A stretch of 64,000 bases of DNA, taken from Eutreptiella sp. 'Long Island Sound 2002' (taxonomy: Eukaryota > Euglenozoa > Euglenophyceae > Eutreptiales > Eutreptiaceae). The notes below the pieces were generated by a model, which had not been told where the DNA came from, searched no databases, and saw only the letters and a list, made by a program, of their open reading frames with translations. Made by a program: the position numbers and the translations under genes. Location: the NCBI GenBank assembly GCA_964036045.1, contig OZ038393.1, positions 46,244,429 to 46,308,428 on the forward strand, read 5' to 3'. The first letter of the stretch is position 1, and each line of letters begins with the position of its first letter. Below are positions 33,371-44,222 of this stretch, one piece after another.

Positions 33371-35826
33371 TTCAGGTTTCGGCTGTGCCCCGCCACTCCT
33401 GGCTGGGGTGTTGGGGTGTGTGTGCGGTTGCGTGCGCGCTCCGCTTGTACCCTGCCACTCCTGGCTGGGGTGTGCAGTGTGGGTGTGTGTGGTTGAGTTC
33501 GGGTTTCGGCTGCGCCCCGCCACTCCTGGTTGGTGTGTCGGGGTTTGTGTCTGCTTGTGTGCGCGCTCCGCTTCCACCCCGCCACTCCTGGCTGGCGTGT
33601 GCGGTATGGGTGTGTGTGCTTCGGCTCGGGTTTTGGCTGCGCCCCGCCACTCCTGGCGGGGGTGTTTGTGTTTATGTGTGCTTATGTGGGTGCTCCGCTT
33701 GTACCCTGCCACTCCTGCCTGGGGCGTGCGGCGTGGGTGGGTGTGCTTGGGCTCGGGTTTCTGCTGCGTCCCGCCAGGCCTGGCTGGGGTGGTGGGTTGT
33801 GTTTGTGTTTGTGGGCGCGCTCCACTTGTACCCCGCCACTCCTGGTTGTGGTGTGTGGTGCGGGTGTGAGTATCTTGGCTCCGGTTGCCGCTGGGGTGTT
33901 GGAGTGTCTGTGTGTTTGTGTGCGCGCTCCGCCTGTACCCTGCCACTCTTGGCTGGGGCCGTGGGGTGTGTGTGTGCTGGTGCACGTGCTCTGCTTGTAC
34001 CCCGCCACTCCTGGCTGGGGTGTGCGGTGTGGGTGTGTGCGTTTTGGCTGGGGTTTCGGCTGCGCCCCGCCACTCCTGGCTGGGGAGTTGGGGTGTGCGT
34101 GTTTGTGTGTGTGCTTCCCTTGTACCCCGCCACTCCTGGCTGGGGTGTGCGGCGTTGGTGTGTGTGCTTGGGTTCGGGATTCGGCTGCGCCTCGCCACTC
34201 CTGGCTGGGGTTATGGGGTGTGTGTGTGCTCGTGTGCGCGCTCCGCTTGTACCCCGCCACTCCTGGCTGGGATGTGCGGTGTGGGTGTGTGTGTTTGGGC
34301 TCGGGTTTCAGCTGCGCCCCGCCACTCCTTGCTGGGCTGTTGGGGCCTGCATGTTTGTGTGCGTGCTCGCCTTGTTCCCCGCCACTCCTGGCTGGGGTGT
34401 GCAGCGTGGGTGTGTTTGCTTGGGTTCGGGTTTCGCTTGCGCCCTGCCACTTCTGGCTGGGGTTTTGGGGTGTGTGTGTGCTGCTGTGCGTGCTCCCTAT
34501 GTACCCCGCCACTCCTGGCTGCGTCGTGCGGTGTGGGTGTGGGTGTTTGGGCTTGGGTTTCGGCTGCGCCCCGCCACGCCTGGCTGGGGCGTTGTGGTGT
34601 GCGTGTTTGTGTGCGTGCTCCCCTTGTACCCTGGTTGGGGCGTGCGGCGTGGATGTGTGTGGTTGGGCTCGGAGTTTCGGCTGTGCCCCGCCACTCCTGG
34701 CTGGGGTGTTGGGGTGTGTGTGTGCTTGTGTGGGCGCTCTTCTTGTACCCTGCCACTCCTGGCTGGGGTGTGTGGTGTGGGTGTGTGTGTTAGGGCTCGG
34801 GTCTCGGCTGCGCCCCGCCACGCCTGGCTGGGGTGTTTTGGTGTGCGTGTTTGTGTGCGTGCTCCCCTTGAACCTCGCCCCTCCTGGCTGGGGTGTGCGG
34901 CGTGGGTGTCTGTGTTTGGGTTCGGGTTTCGGCTGCGCCCCGCCACTCCTGGCTGGGGCGTTTGGGTGTGTGTGTGCTGGTGTGGGCGCTCCCCTTGTAC
35001 CCTGCCACTCCTGGCTGGGTAGTGCGGTGTGGGTGTGTGTGTTTGCACTCGGGTTTTGGCTGCGCCCCGCCACTCCTGGCTGGGGTGTTGGGGTGTGAGT
35101 CTTTGTGTGCGTGCTCCCCCTGTACCCCGCCATTCCTGGCTGGGGTGCGCGGCCCGGGTGTGTGTGGTTGGCCTCGGGTTTCGGCTGCGCCCCGCCACTC
35201 TCCGTTATGGTCTCTGGGTGTGCGTGTTGGTGTGCGTGCTCCCCTTGTACCCCACCACTCCTGGCTGGGGTGTGCGGCGTGGCGGTGCGTGTTTGGGTTC
35301 GGGTTTCGGCTGCGCCCCGCCACTCCTGGCTGGGGTGTTCGGGTGTGTGTGTGCTGGTGTGGGCGCTCCCCTTGTAGGCCGCCACTCCTTGCTGGGCCGT
35401 GCGGTGTGGGTGTTTGTGTTCGGGCTCAGAGTTTCGGCTGCGCCCCGCCACTCCTGGCTGGGTTGCTGGGATGTGCGTGTTTGTGTGTGTGCTCCCCCTG
35501 TACCTCGCCACTCCTGGCTGGGGTGTGCGGCGTGCGTGTGTGTGCTTCGGCTCGGGTTGCGGCTGCGCCCCGCCACTCCCGGCTGGGGTGTGCGGTATGG
35601 CTGTGCGTGCTTAGGCTCGGGATTCGGCTGCAGCCCGCCACTCCGGGCTGGGGTGTTGGGGTGTGTGTGTGCTGGTGTGCGCGCTCCACATGTACCTTGC
35701 CGTTCCTGGCTGGGCTGTGCGGTGTGGGTGTGTGTATTTGCGCTCCGGCTTCGGCTGCGCCCCGCGACTTATGGCAGGGGAGTTGGGGTGTGCGTGTTGG
35801 CGTGCGTGCTCCCCTTGTACCCCGCC
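33371..35826 (-). repeat. 62/65-bp dimeric minisatellite, right arm of inverted duplication
   Basis: Contains CCCCGCCACTCCTGGCTGGGG at each monomer, the reverse complement of the array at 16480-18985, with the same two alternating monomer types. Monomers differ in detail from the left array, so the two arrays have drifted or been homogenised separately. The array stops at CCCGCCAACACAACACACCG (about 35820-35839), where the 65-bp array resumes without a spacer. Confidence 0.88.
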
Positions 35827-37625
35827 AACACAACACACCGTGCGGTCACACCGGTGAACAGGAGCCAGCTGGCCCAGGACACCGCACAGAAAACACAAGA
35901 CACCGAGCCAACACAACGGGGAACAAGAGCCAAGTGCCGCAGGACACTGCGCGCGCAACACAACGCACCGAGCGGGCACACCGGTGAACAAGAGCCAAGG
36001 CGTCCACAACAGCGCACACATAACACAAAGGACCGAGCCAACACACCGGTGAACAGGAGCCAAGTGGCCCAGGAGACCGCACACACAACACAAAGCATCG
36101 AGACAACACACCGGTGAATAGGAACCAACTGGCCCAGGACACCGCACATGCGGCACAAGCACGCGACACAACACACCGAGCGGGCACACAGGAGAACAGG
36201 AGCCCAGTGGCCCACGACAGCGCACACGCGACACAGCCACGCGACACGACACGACGAGCAGGCACACAGGTGAACAGGAGCCAAATGGCCCAGGCCACCA
36301 CACACACAACACAAAGCACCGAGCCAACACACCGGTGAACAGGAGCCAAGTGGCCCAGGACACCGCACACGCGTCCCAACCACGTGACACAACACACCGA
36401 GCGGGCAAACAGGAGAACAGCAGCCCAGTGGCCCACGACAACGCACACGCGACACAACCACGCGACACCACACACCGAGCGGGTGCACCGGTGAACAAGA
36501 GCCAAGTGGCCCAGGACACTGCAAAGACAACACAAAGCACCGAGCAAACATACCAGGGAACAAGAGCCAAGTCGCACGCAACACAACGGACCAAGCGGGC
36601 ACACCGGTGAACAGGAGCCAAGTGGCCCAGGACACCGCACACCCAAGACAGCGCACCGAGCGGGCGCAACAGTAAACAGCAGCCAAGTGGCCCAGGAAAC
36701 CGGACAGGCAACACAACACACTGAGCAGGCACACCCGTGAACAGCATCCAAGCAGCCCAGGACACCGCACACACATTACCAAGCACCGAGCGAGCACACC
36801 GGTGAACAGGAGCCAAGTGGCCCAGGACTCCGCACACACAACACAAAACACCGAGCCAACACACCTGTGAACAGGAGCCAAGTGGCCCAGGACACCGCAC
36901 ACGCAACACAAAGCACCAAGCGAGCACACTGGTGAACAGGAGCCAAGTGGCCCAGGACACTGCACACCCAAGACAGCACAGCGAGCGGGCACACCAGTAA
37001 ACAGCAGCCAAGTGGCCGAGGAAACCGCACACGCGACACAAAACACCGAGCCAACACACCTGTGAACAGGAGCCAAGTGGCCCAGGACACCGCACACGCA
37101 ACACAAAGCACCAAGCGAGCACACTGGTGAACAGGAGCCAAGTGGCCCAGGACACTGCACACCCAAGACAGCACAGCGAGCGGGCACACCAGTAAACAGC
37201 AGCCAAGTGGCCGAGGAAACCGCACACGCGACACAACAAACCGAGCGGGCACACCCGTGAACAGGAGTCAAGTGGCCAAGGAAACCGCACACACAACAAA
37301 ACACACGGAGCGGGCACACCGATGCACAGGAGCCAAGCGGCCCAGGACACCGCACACACAACACCAAGCACCGAGCGAGCACACCCGTGAACAGGAGCCA
37401 AGCCGCCCAGGACAACACAAACGCAAGACAGCGCACTGGGCGAGCACACCAGTGAACAGCAGCCAAGTGGCCCAGGAAACCGCACACACAACAAGAACAA
37501 CCGGGCCAACACATCGGTGGTCAGGAGCCGAGTGGCCGGGGACAGCGCACACGAGACACAACACACCGAGCAGGCACAGCGGTGAACAGGAGCCAAGTGG
37601 CGCAGGTCACCGCACACATGTGCGC
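35827..37625 (+). repeat. 65-bp minisatellite array, second block
   Basis: Same monomer and orientation as 25601-32632, about 28 copies. A three-monomer block (195 bases) around 36956 is repeated almost exactly around 37151, a very recent local duplication. This block and the first probably formed one array before the right arm was inserted. Confidence 0.88.
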
Positions 37626-38143
37626 ACCAAGGGCGACCGAGGGACGGGCAAAAACAAACCACACCCCATGGGTCGAGCGCACTGAGGCGACCCAACCGAC
37701 CCACCGGGCCAGCAGCAGGGGCGGTACCCCAAGGGCGCTGGTTGGAGCCTGGTCAGGCTGCATCGGGGACCATGGCAAACGTCACCCGGAGCCATGGAAC
37801 CAACCGGTGACAGGCAAGCCCGTACACAGTCCAGGAGGGGGTCGCCTGCCAAGCAGCGGGGCCGCGCAACTCGAGCTACAGGGGTGAGGCGATCGTACCG
37901 TAGACTTGCGGGAGCAATTACCCCTGTGGTGAGAGATACTCCACACGGCTCGGCAGCCCCGAGAGCTGCTTCCGAAAGGATGGGACATATGGGCCTACCG
38001 ATGGACACATGTGGGGACACCCTCCCATGCGGGACACCTGGACTGGCTGGTCGCGAAACTGCCTTCCCAAGCACCTGCGGGAGCGGCTTAAGAAGCACCT
38101 GAACTAGGGCAGTGGGAGGGACAGGACGTCCCCTTGGTAAGAC
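37626..38143. other. Unassigned DNA between satellite and retroelement insertion
   Basis: GC-rich, mixed sequence with no clear frame or repeat match in the window. It forms the left flank of the insertion at 38159. Confidence 0.45.
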
Positions 38144-38158
38144 CTTCTTCCTGCATTG
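38144..38158 (+). repeat. Target-site duplication, left (CTTCTTCCTGCATTG)
   Basis: Fifteen bases identical to 39777-39791; they directly precede the tail of the inserted element. Confidence 0.85.
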
Positions 38159-39776
38159 AGGTTTGAGGTTTGAGGTTTGATTTTGCGGGTACTAGACGCC
38201 TTTCGGCCCCGGGGGGCCACCTGGTCGGGCCAGGTGATATCCTCCCCACCGGGCCCTAGTGGGGGGCCCTCCAAGACGCACCTCCTGCCTGGTGGCGGAG
38301 TCCCCCGGGTTCACAGAGCTCGGAGCCCCGTCCTTCCCCGGCGTCCCCGTTTCGCCACTCCCCGGTCAGTGCATCAATTCGCAGCCGTGGCTGCGGGCGC
38401 CTACCCACTGCGTCGCCCCCCTAATGTGTGGTCGCCCGGGGCGCCGGCGCCGCCGGGCCCGTGCTACTGGCTTGTCGCCAGTGGGACCCCCTTGGGCTGG
38501 CACGGAGGCTGCCTAGCCTAGGGGTTGGGGCGTGGCGCTGTGCGCCACTACTGCCTTGGCGGGTGCAGTGTCCCGTCTGTGTGTGCGCGGCGCTCGCGGC
38601 CGGTCCGGGGGGGTTCGGGCCGCTACCTGGTGTTGTGTCTCCCCTTCTTCCCCCTTCCCGCCCCGCGTGTTCCGCGCTGCGTGTGGCGGGCCGTCCTGTC
38701 CGGGTGTTCCTTATCCTCGCTCGCTGGTACGCCATTCCATGCGGTCTGTGCGTTCCGCGCGCTCGGTCCGGTTGCCCTTCTGGTGGTCCCCGCGTGTCCT
38801 TTTCGTGTGTGTGCGCTCGCACTCTCGCGGTGTCCGCTCCCCGCTGGGTGGTGTGGCGCGCGCATCTCGCGTGGTCCCGGCACTGGGCGCTGGTAGGGCC
38901 GTTCCATGTGGTCCGTGCCCCTCCGCGTGTCCTGCCCCGGTCCCGTGCTCCGTCTGGCGTGCTTGGGGGGGGGCGGTCCGGTCCAGATTCCCCCCTACTT
39001 GGCTTGGGGTTGTGGGGGCGGCGGCAGGGCGTCCCCGGGGGGGTGCCTTCGCCCGTTGCGTGGGGCGTTCGGGGTCTTGCGCTCCTCTTCCCCCGACTGC
39101 CCGTCCACTGGGTGGGCTGTCGGGGTCTGCGTTGTGGGCGCGGGCGTGCGGTTGTGGGGGCCCCGCTCTGTTCCTGTGGGGGGGGAGAGAGGTGTCGACT
39201 TGGTGTCCAGGCGCCGGTCCGCCGGATTCCCATGACGAGCCCGATGCGCACGGAGCTTCGCCCTGCGGAATGCGTGGGGGGGTTGGGGTGACCGTGGCTG
39301 GAGTGGTGCACCAATGTTCAGGTTCATGGCCCACCAGAGCACCCCTACCGCGGGCTTACTCTTAGCACAGGGGGAGGGGGTTGCGGGCGCGTTTGCTCTG
39401 TGACCCGGGTGCCCGTGTATCTCAGAAGGCAGCCGCCCTGGAGGTAGCGCACCAGGCGCGCGCCGCGAAGGAGCTGGTTCGGACTCCGTGATCTGTGGTC
39501 TCCCACCGATCCCCTCGAATACCGGACGAGGTCTCCTGTCGACCTGTTCGAGTACAGCTGACGGTGCGCACTGCTGCAGGGGTGGGTGGCTCCCATGTGT
39601 TTTGTTTTTCTAGGGTGGGGGGTAAAACAAACGAGACCTCCACCCGATCCACCGGTATCGGTGGTGGCGCGAGTTGCTGGAGGGGGGGGTGGTTCCCATG
39701 TCGCCAACTAGAGAGCTCTACGTGCAGGGGTCCCAGGAGCACCAACGCCTGGGATCGAACCCCCGCACTGGACGCA
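38159..39776 (-). mobile_element. 5'-truncated copy of the 10.7-kb retroelement family
   Basis: From 38159 to about 39175 this matches 46633-47670 in the same orientation with few differences, starting with the same three units of AGGTTTG. On the minus strand this is the 3' end with an AAACCTC tail. The rest (39176-39776) does not obviously match the long copy and may be a subfamily-specific segment. It has no convincing open frame. A 15-bp TSD flanks it, so it is an independent insertion. Truncation at the 5' side with an intact 3' tail is the usual outcome of target-primed reverse transcription. Confidence 0.85.
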
Positions 39777-39791
39777 CTTCTTCCTGCATTG
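39777..39791 (+). repeat. Target-site duplication, right (CTTCTTCCTGCATTG)
   Basis: Identical to 38144-38158. The host sequence then runs on into GTCAAAGG or TCAAAGG and the short TACC run. Confidence 0.85.
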
Positions 39792-39827
39792 TCAAAGGAG
39801 GTATCCTGAGGTCCTGATGGTACCTAC

Positions 39828-40233
39828 CTACCTACCTGATTTCCAAGCCGCACACCACCACAGGAGGTGGTCGTCATCCTCCCGTGATCCTTTATCGCAG
39901 TAGAGGCATCTGCCATCCTGGCGTAGGCCCCTCCAATGCGCTCTGTCTCCAGTCCAAGGCGCCTTTGCCATTGCGCTACGCAGCAGCGTCTTGTCTAGCT
40001 CAGTGGCGCAGTGTGCCAACTCGCTCAGTGTTAGCTCTCTGTGGAGCCCAGTTCCCATGTTGCCAAAGACTCTCGGTCCGCGTTTCTCCAGCGCCTCCAA
40101 GTGGTGCTCTCTCAGGGACTCTCGGAACAAGTGCTCTACATACTCCTTCGACGTGTGTATAAACTGCACTCAGATCCCGGTCGGCGGCATTGCCCATCTC
40201 CAACACCCTCGCAAACTGCTCCAGCCGAGGCAT
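39828..40233 (-). pseudogene. C-terminal CCHC region of the LINE polymerase
   Basis: Two overlapping frames are needed. CLYCDKGSREDDDHLLWWC fits CX2CX9HX4C, the zinc finger commonly found after the RT of LINEs, thought to bind nucleic acid. A helical stretch precedes it. The frame stops at 39828, right at the TACC run, so the element may be 3'-truncated. Confidence 0.75.
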
Positions 40234-40239
40234 CTGAAT

Positions 40240-40719
40240 TCATGCATGGCGCGACCCAGTGGGCCCGTACCCTTTGGGTTTCTCTGCTTGCTCCCAGATG
40301 GCTTTTTAAGATGTCACAAATTTATCAGCACGGGTTTCACAGTTTGAAACACTAAGATACATGATCACAAGCCTCCCAAACTGGCAGGGGCATCCTGGGC
40401 CACCAGAGGTGCCATCGCGTTACCTCAAAGAACCTGATATCGCTGATGGGTTTTGGGGACCCTTGGATGCGTGTTGGTGTACGCTATTTAGGAAAGGGGT
40501 AGATGTTAGAGTGTAGAGATCAGATTGTGCGGCTTTGCAGGGCCGCTGGGCCACAATGCTCCCAGATGGTTGCGTGATGGTTTAGACAGTGACGGGGGTG
40601 CGCGCAATCTGTGCAGGGCAGCACATCCTCCTGTACGGAACCACCATGGTTGGGGCCACTCTGTGCCCTGGCAACAGCAGGGCAAACACCACCTCTTTCA
40701 CCCTGCATGGTCTTCTGGG
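40240..40719 (-). pseudogene. Degraded LINE region between thumb and C-terminal finger
   Basis: Short minus-strand frames only (for example 40708-40520). By position it belongs to the LINE, but no motif is recognised; an insertion within 40300-40500 is possible. Confidence 0.4.
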
Positions 40720-41200
40720 CCCCTAGATTGTCGCCATGATTGCCAACTCCAAGCTATTGACATCTCTTCGGGCCACATCCGCCAGCTCAACTCCAAACAT
40801 CGTGGTTGCCACGATCATTACTGCTGCCACGGTGGCCTGTCTGTCAAAGCCTCCTGGGATCATTCTGGTCTTCCAGAGCGCTGCCTTCCCTTCCGCGATG
40901 CGTTTGCGCAGCAGCGGGTGCGTGCCTCGTTGCAGCACTGTACGTACTCCCACCGCCAGCTTCCTGAACTCCTGTTTGTTGGGTTTGCGCACCCCATTCA
41001 GTGTTGCTTGCAGCGTGCTCGCCTGCTTACGTGCTGCGTGTGCCGCTGTGAGAGCCAGCGACTTTGCGGCGTTGAACTCTTGTTTCAACCACTTGCTGGT
41101 TGCCGTGCACATTGCCAGCAGAGAGAGGAGGTATATGGTAAGAATATTCGTGTCATCTGTGTATCCCTCCGCGACATTGCAGCTTCTGACCCCAGTGCCC
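40720..41200 (-). pseudogene. LINE reverse transcriptase motif C and thumb
   Basis: GYTDDTN, the catalytic Asp pair of RT motif C, is encoded on the minus strand at 41152-41166. Downstream, in the frame ending at 40723, come TATSKWLKQEF and TTMFGVELADV, typical of the connection or thumb region. Motif C and the upstream part lie in different frames, so the copy is broken. Motif C lies about 200 codons after motif B, much farther than usual; the stretch between is acidic and serine-rich. Confidence 0.8.
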
Positions 41201-41639
41201 CGTCCTCCACATCTTCTGATCTCTCATGTGACGCACGCGCACCGTCACTCGCTCCGTCTTCCGATCCTGAGCGAAGGAGTTTCCTCGGTACGATCCGGGA
41301 GTTCGGTTCCTCACTGGGCACCTCGGATTCCTCCTCCTGCGAAAAGAGGTTCCGCAGCGACGCTCTCGAATGCTCCGTGCTGGCTGGGGTCGGCATCGCT
41401 TTCAAGCCTAGCCGCCCCCAAAACTTTGTCTGCCTGCGTGGGCAATCCCGGTCGGCAGCCATCCGGTCTCCTCGGCAGCTGCGGATCCTCCCGGTTGTCC
41501 GGGTTCTGCGGCGGGACATGCTTGCCATCAACCACCCAGCCCTGTTCCCAGCAGCAGCACGGCTGCACACATCTCCAAATGCATATCTGGTCTAGTCCAG
41601 CTCCATAGCTAGTCCAGTAGCACGAGGAGATCTCCTCCT

Positions 41640-42431
41640 CCTTCGGCGCGGGCAGCATCTCGTTCGTGGTGACCACCACGGGTTTCCCTACTTTGTCGAT
41701 TATACCTTTCCACATGGTCGTGAGGGCATTGATAACTATCACGCCGAGCAGGCACCCCCGAAGTACTCCATTCCTGGCTGCCGACCAGGCCCCTAGGCAG
41801 CCTTTCCTTTTGAACATGCGCCTCAGTTGCCGCTACATGCCACTCAACGCCCGAAGGACTCCCTCATCCATTCCCTGCTTCTCCATCAGCGCCATCAAGA
41901 TGACCTGTGGTATGAGGTCAAAGCACTTCGTGTAATCAGTCCCTGCTCCCACCAGTGGCGTCTTGAGCGCCTGCGCCAGCTCCACTAAGCGAGTGAGGAC
42001 CATCGCCGCATCGATGGCGCCCCGGTGGGGAGGAAACCCGTAGGTCTCTGAGTGTATCCACTGCTCTTGCCAGTGTAGCGCGTCCTCCATTCTGACCCCT
42101 GCCATATGCGTCAAATCTGCGAGAGGACCGTTAGCGGTCTCAGTTTCATGGGGTCGCCTCCCCCTTCTCTCTTTGGCACCAGACACTTGAAGCCCTCCGC
42201 CATCCGATCTGGCCACCGCCCTGTGTGCTCCATGGTGCGCAGGAGCTCCGCCAGCGCAGCCCAGAAAGTGGGCAGGAGCCGTTTGAGCAAGCTAACTGAC
42301 TAGAGGTCTAGGCCATTGGCCGTTTTCATTCCCATTTTGCGCGCCCGCTGCAGCAGTACATCACCGGTGAGCACCCTGGCCTTCATCGCGCTGCGTTGAA
42401 CATGCTGCCTGTCTGCAAAAAGCCAGCAGTG
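41640..42431 (-). pseudogene. LINE reverse transcriptase fingers/palm, motifs A and B
   Basis: Motif A is DYTKCFDLIP (41910-41937, first catalytic Asp). Motif B is NGVLRGCLLGVIVINAL (about 41730-41780). Upstream, KTANGLDL near 42300 resembles the GLDGW finger motif, and PFPDRMAEGF-type sequence follows in another frame. Several frame changes are required (near 42300 and 41830). The enzyme would copy the element RNA at a nicked target. Confidence 0.82.
42427..42431 (+). repeat. 5-bp target-site duplication, left (CAGTG)
   Basis: Same five bases as 44792-44796, flanking the LTR element. Confidence 0.85.
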
Positions 42432-43000
42432 TGTAAGGCATTCGGCGGAGGTAATCCAAAACTCTTGCGATTTCTCCAAAACCCGTTCTCCTTGTTTATT
42501 CAAACTCTTGTAACCTCTTTTTCAAACTCTCAAAACCTTTGACGTTTGTTCCCCTTAGTGGTTGCTGCTTTTCCTTGCTTGTTCTGCACTCCTTGGATCC
42601 TGCTTGTTCTGCACTCTTTGTACTTTGCGCTGTACATGCACTGATCTACACATCCCGCACGCAAACCCTGCACCTTCATAAGCACCAAGCACTTTTGATC
42701 TCCATTGTCGTTTTTCAGCACGGAGTCCCTTGCTTGCCTGAGCGGTCACTGCCGGCGCCACGAGCGTGGGCAGTTTGGGGACTTTGGCACCCCTCCATGC
42801 AACATATCTACAACAACCAAAAGAATGCCAAGCACAGAATTAATAATAAATAAGCAACCACAAAATAACGTAACACAGAGCTTCTCTCTTTATTTCTCTG
42901 TTCTGATTCCACGCTGGCATTTGCGCCTGCGATGCGCGAATGCGCGATCGCGACAGGGCTCCTGCAGCCCTGTCCTAGTTGCCGAGGCTGGCCTATTACA
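42432..43000 (-). repeat. LTR (3' LTR if the element reads on minus)
   Basis: 569 bp, nearly identical to 44223-44791. Confidence 0.9.
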
Positions 43001-44222
43001 CTCCCCTCCTAAGACACTACACGCAGCGTGGAGAGTCTGATATACAGCCAAAACCAATGGCTGGCCTGGGCAACAAAACCTACAAAAGGCATAACTTTGG
43101 GGCGTGGGGGCGGGCTGCGGCTGCATGCTTGCTTGCAGAGCTGCAGTCTTGATGGTCGAGTTTTTGCTGGCCTGGGCACCAAAGGCGTCCGGCTTCTGGG
43201 GGATACTTATTGGGGCTAGAAGGGAGCTACTCTTGCTCGACCACACCCATTGCATACGTCCTACCTGGACCATTTCCCCCACCACCCCTGTCGTAGAGGC
43301 TGACCCTTACGCGTACCCACAACCACACACAGCACCCCACCAGCCATGCACTCGCCCGCCAGTGGGTGGGGCCTCAACTAGGCAATCACACACACACACT
43401 GCAGCCTACCAGCCGCCCAGCAGTCTCACACCCCGCCGTTCGTAGCACCTTTGCCCTGTTGTCCTGGTGCCTTTATTATACAACAAAAGAGGCTCGACCA
43501 AGGCAAACCAGGGCAAAGGTGCATTTACACTCGATGCATATATATCAAAAACCAACGTCACCCAGGCTGTCAGCGCCTCAGTGAAAAACTCATTTTGTCA
43601 TCTGCCTCATTTAGAATGCGTAATCTCGCCGGAAGAGGAGGTGGTCATCCGCTCATCCGAGCTGCATTAATCCGGCTGCTGTGTCGCTACCCTTGCCTCT
43701 GCAGACGGCGTAGACAACCCTCGAGGCGGTATTCGCCGGAACGCTGGCGCTGCACTTTGCTCACGAGCCTGGCCTCCTGCTACGGTCCACGCATCCATCA
43801 GCGCTGGTATTTCAGTCCTCTTTCAGCGCTGTAGCGCAGCGCTGGTACTGTGCGAGTCTCCTTGTGCTTCCATCGGCGCTGTAGTGCAACGCTGATACTT
43901 CGTGAGTCTCTCTGAGCCTCCATCAGCGCGGTATCGCAACGCTGGTACTTCGTGAGTCTCTCTGAGCCTCCATCAGTGCTGTATCGCAACGCTGGTACTT
44001 CAGTTCCCTCTCAGCGCTCAAAGCGGCGCTCATACTTCGGGTCTCTCTCAGCGCTGTAGCGCAGCGCTGGTATCGTACCAATTTTGGTGCTGTTCTTCTT
44101 GCACGCGTCCCCCAACTCAGCAGGCTTTGCCCTGCTGCTCGCTCGCTGCACTGTGCACTCGCGGGGCTGCCTCAGCGCTGCAGTTGGAGAGCTTCGGGGC
44201 AATCGTACTTAGCTGAGAGTTT
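43001..44222 (-). other. Non-coding interior of the LTR element
   Basis: No frame longer than about 130 codons and no retroviral motif. A clear primer-binding site was not found next to the 44223 LTR. From 43798 to 44080 it holds short tandem repeats. Confidence 0.7.
43790..44080 (-). repeat. Short tandem repeats inside the LTR element, about 60-bp unit
   Basis: Units contain CAGCGCTGTAGCGCAGCGCTG or close variants, followed by GTACTTCGTGAGTCTCTCTG. The GCGCTG/CAGCGC core is self-complementary and could form hairpins in RNA. About five units are seen. Confidence 0.8.

Noticed and set aside
38159-38185. TTTGAGG units as telomere-like repeats
   Set aside because: Only three units, not the TTTAGGG telomere unit, and located exactly at the 3' end of two retroelement copies; they are an element tail.
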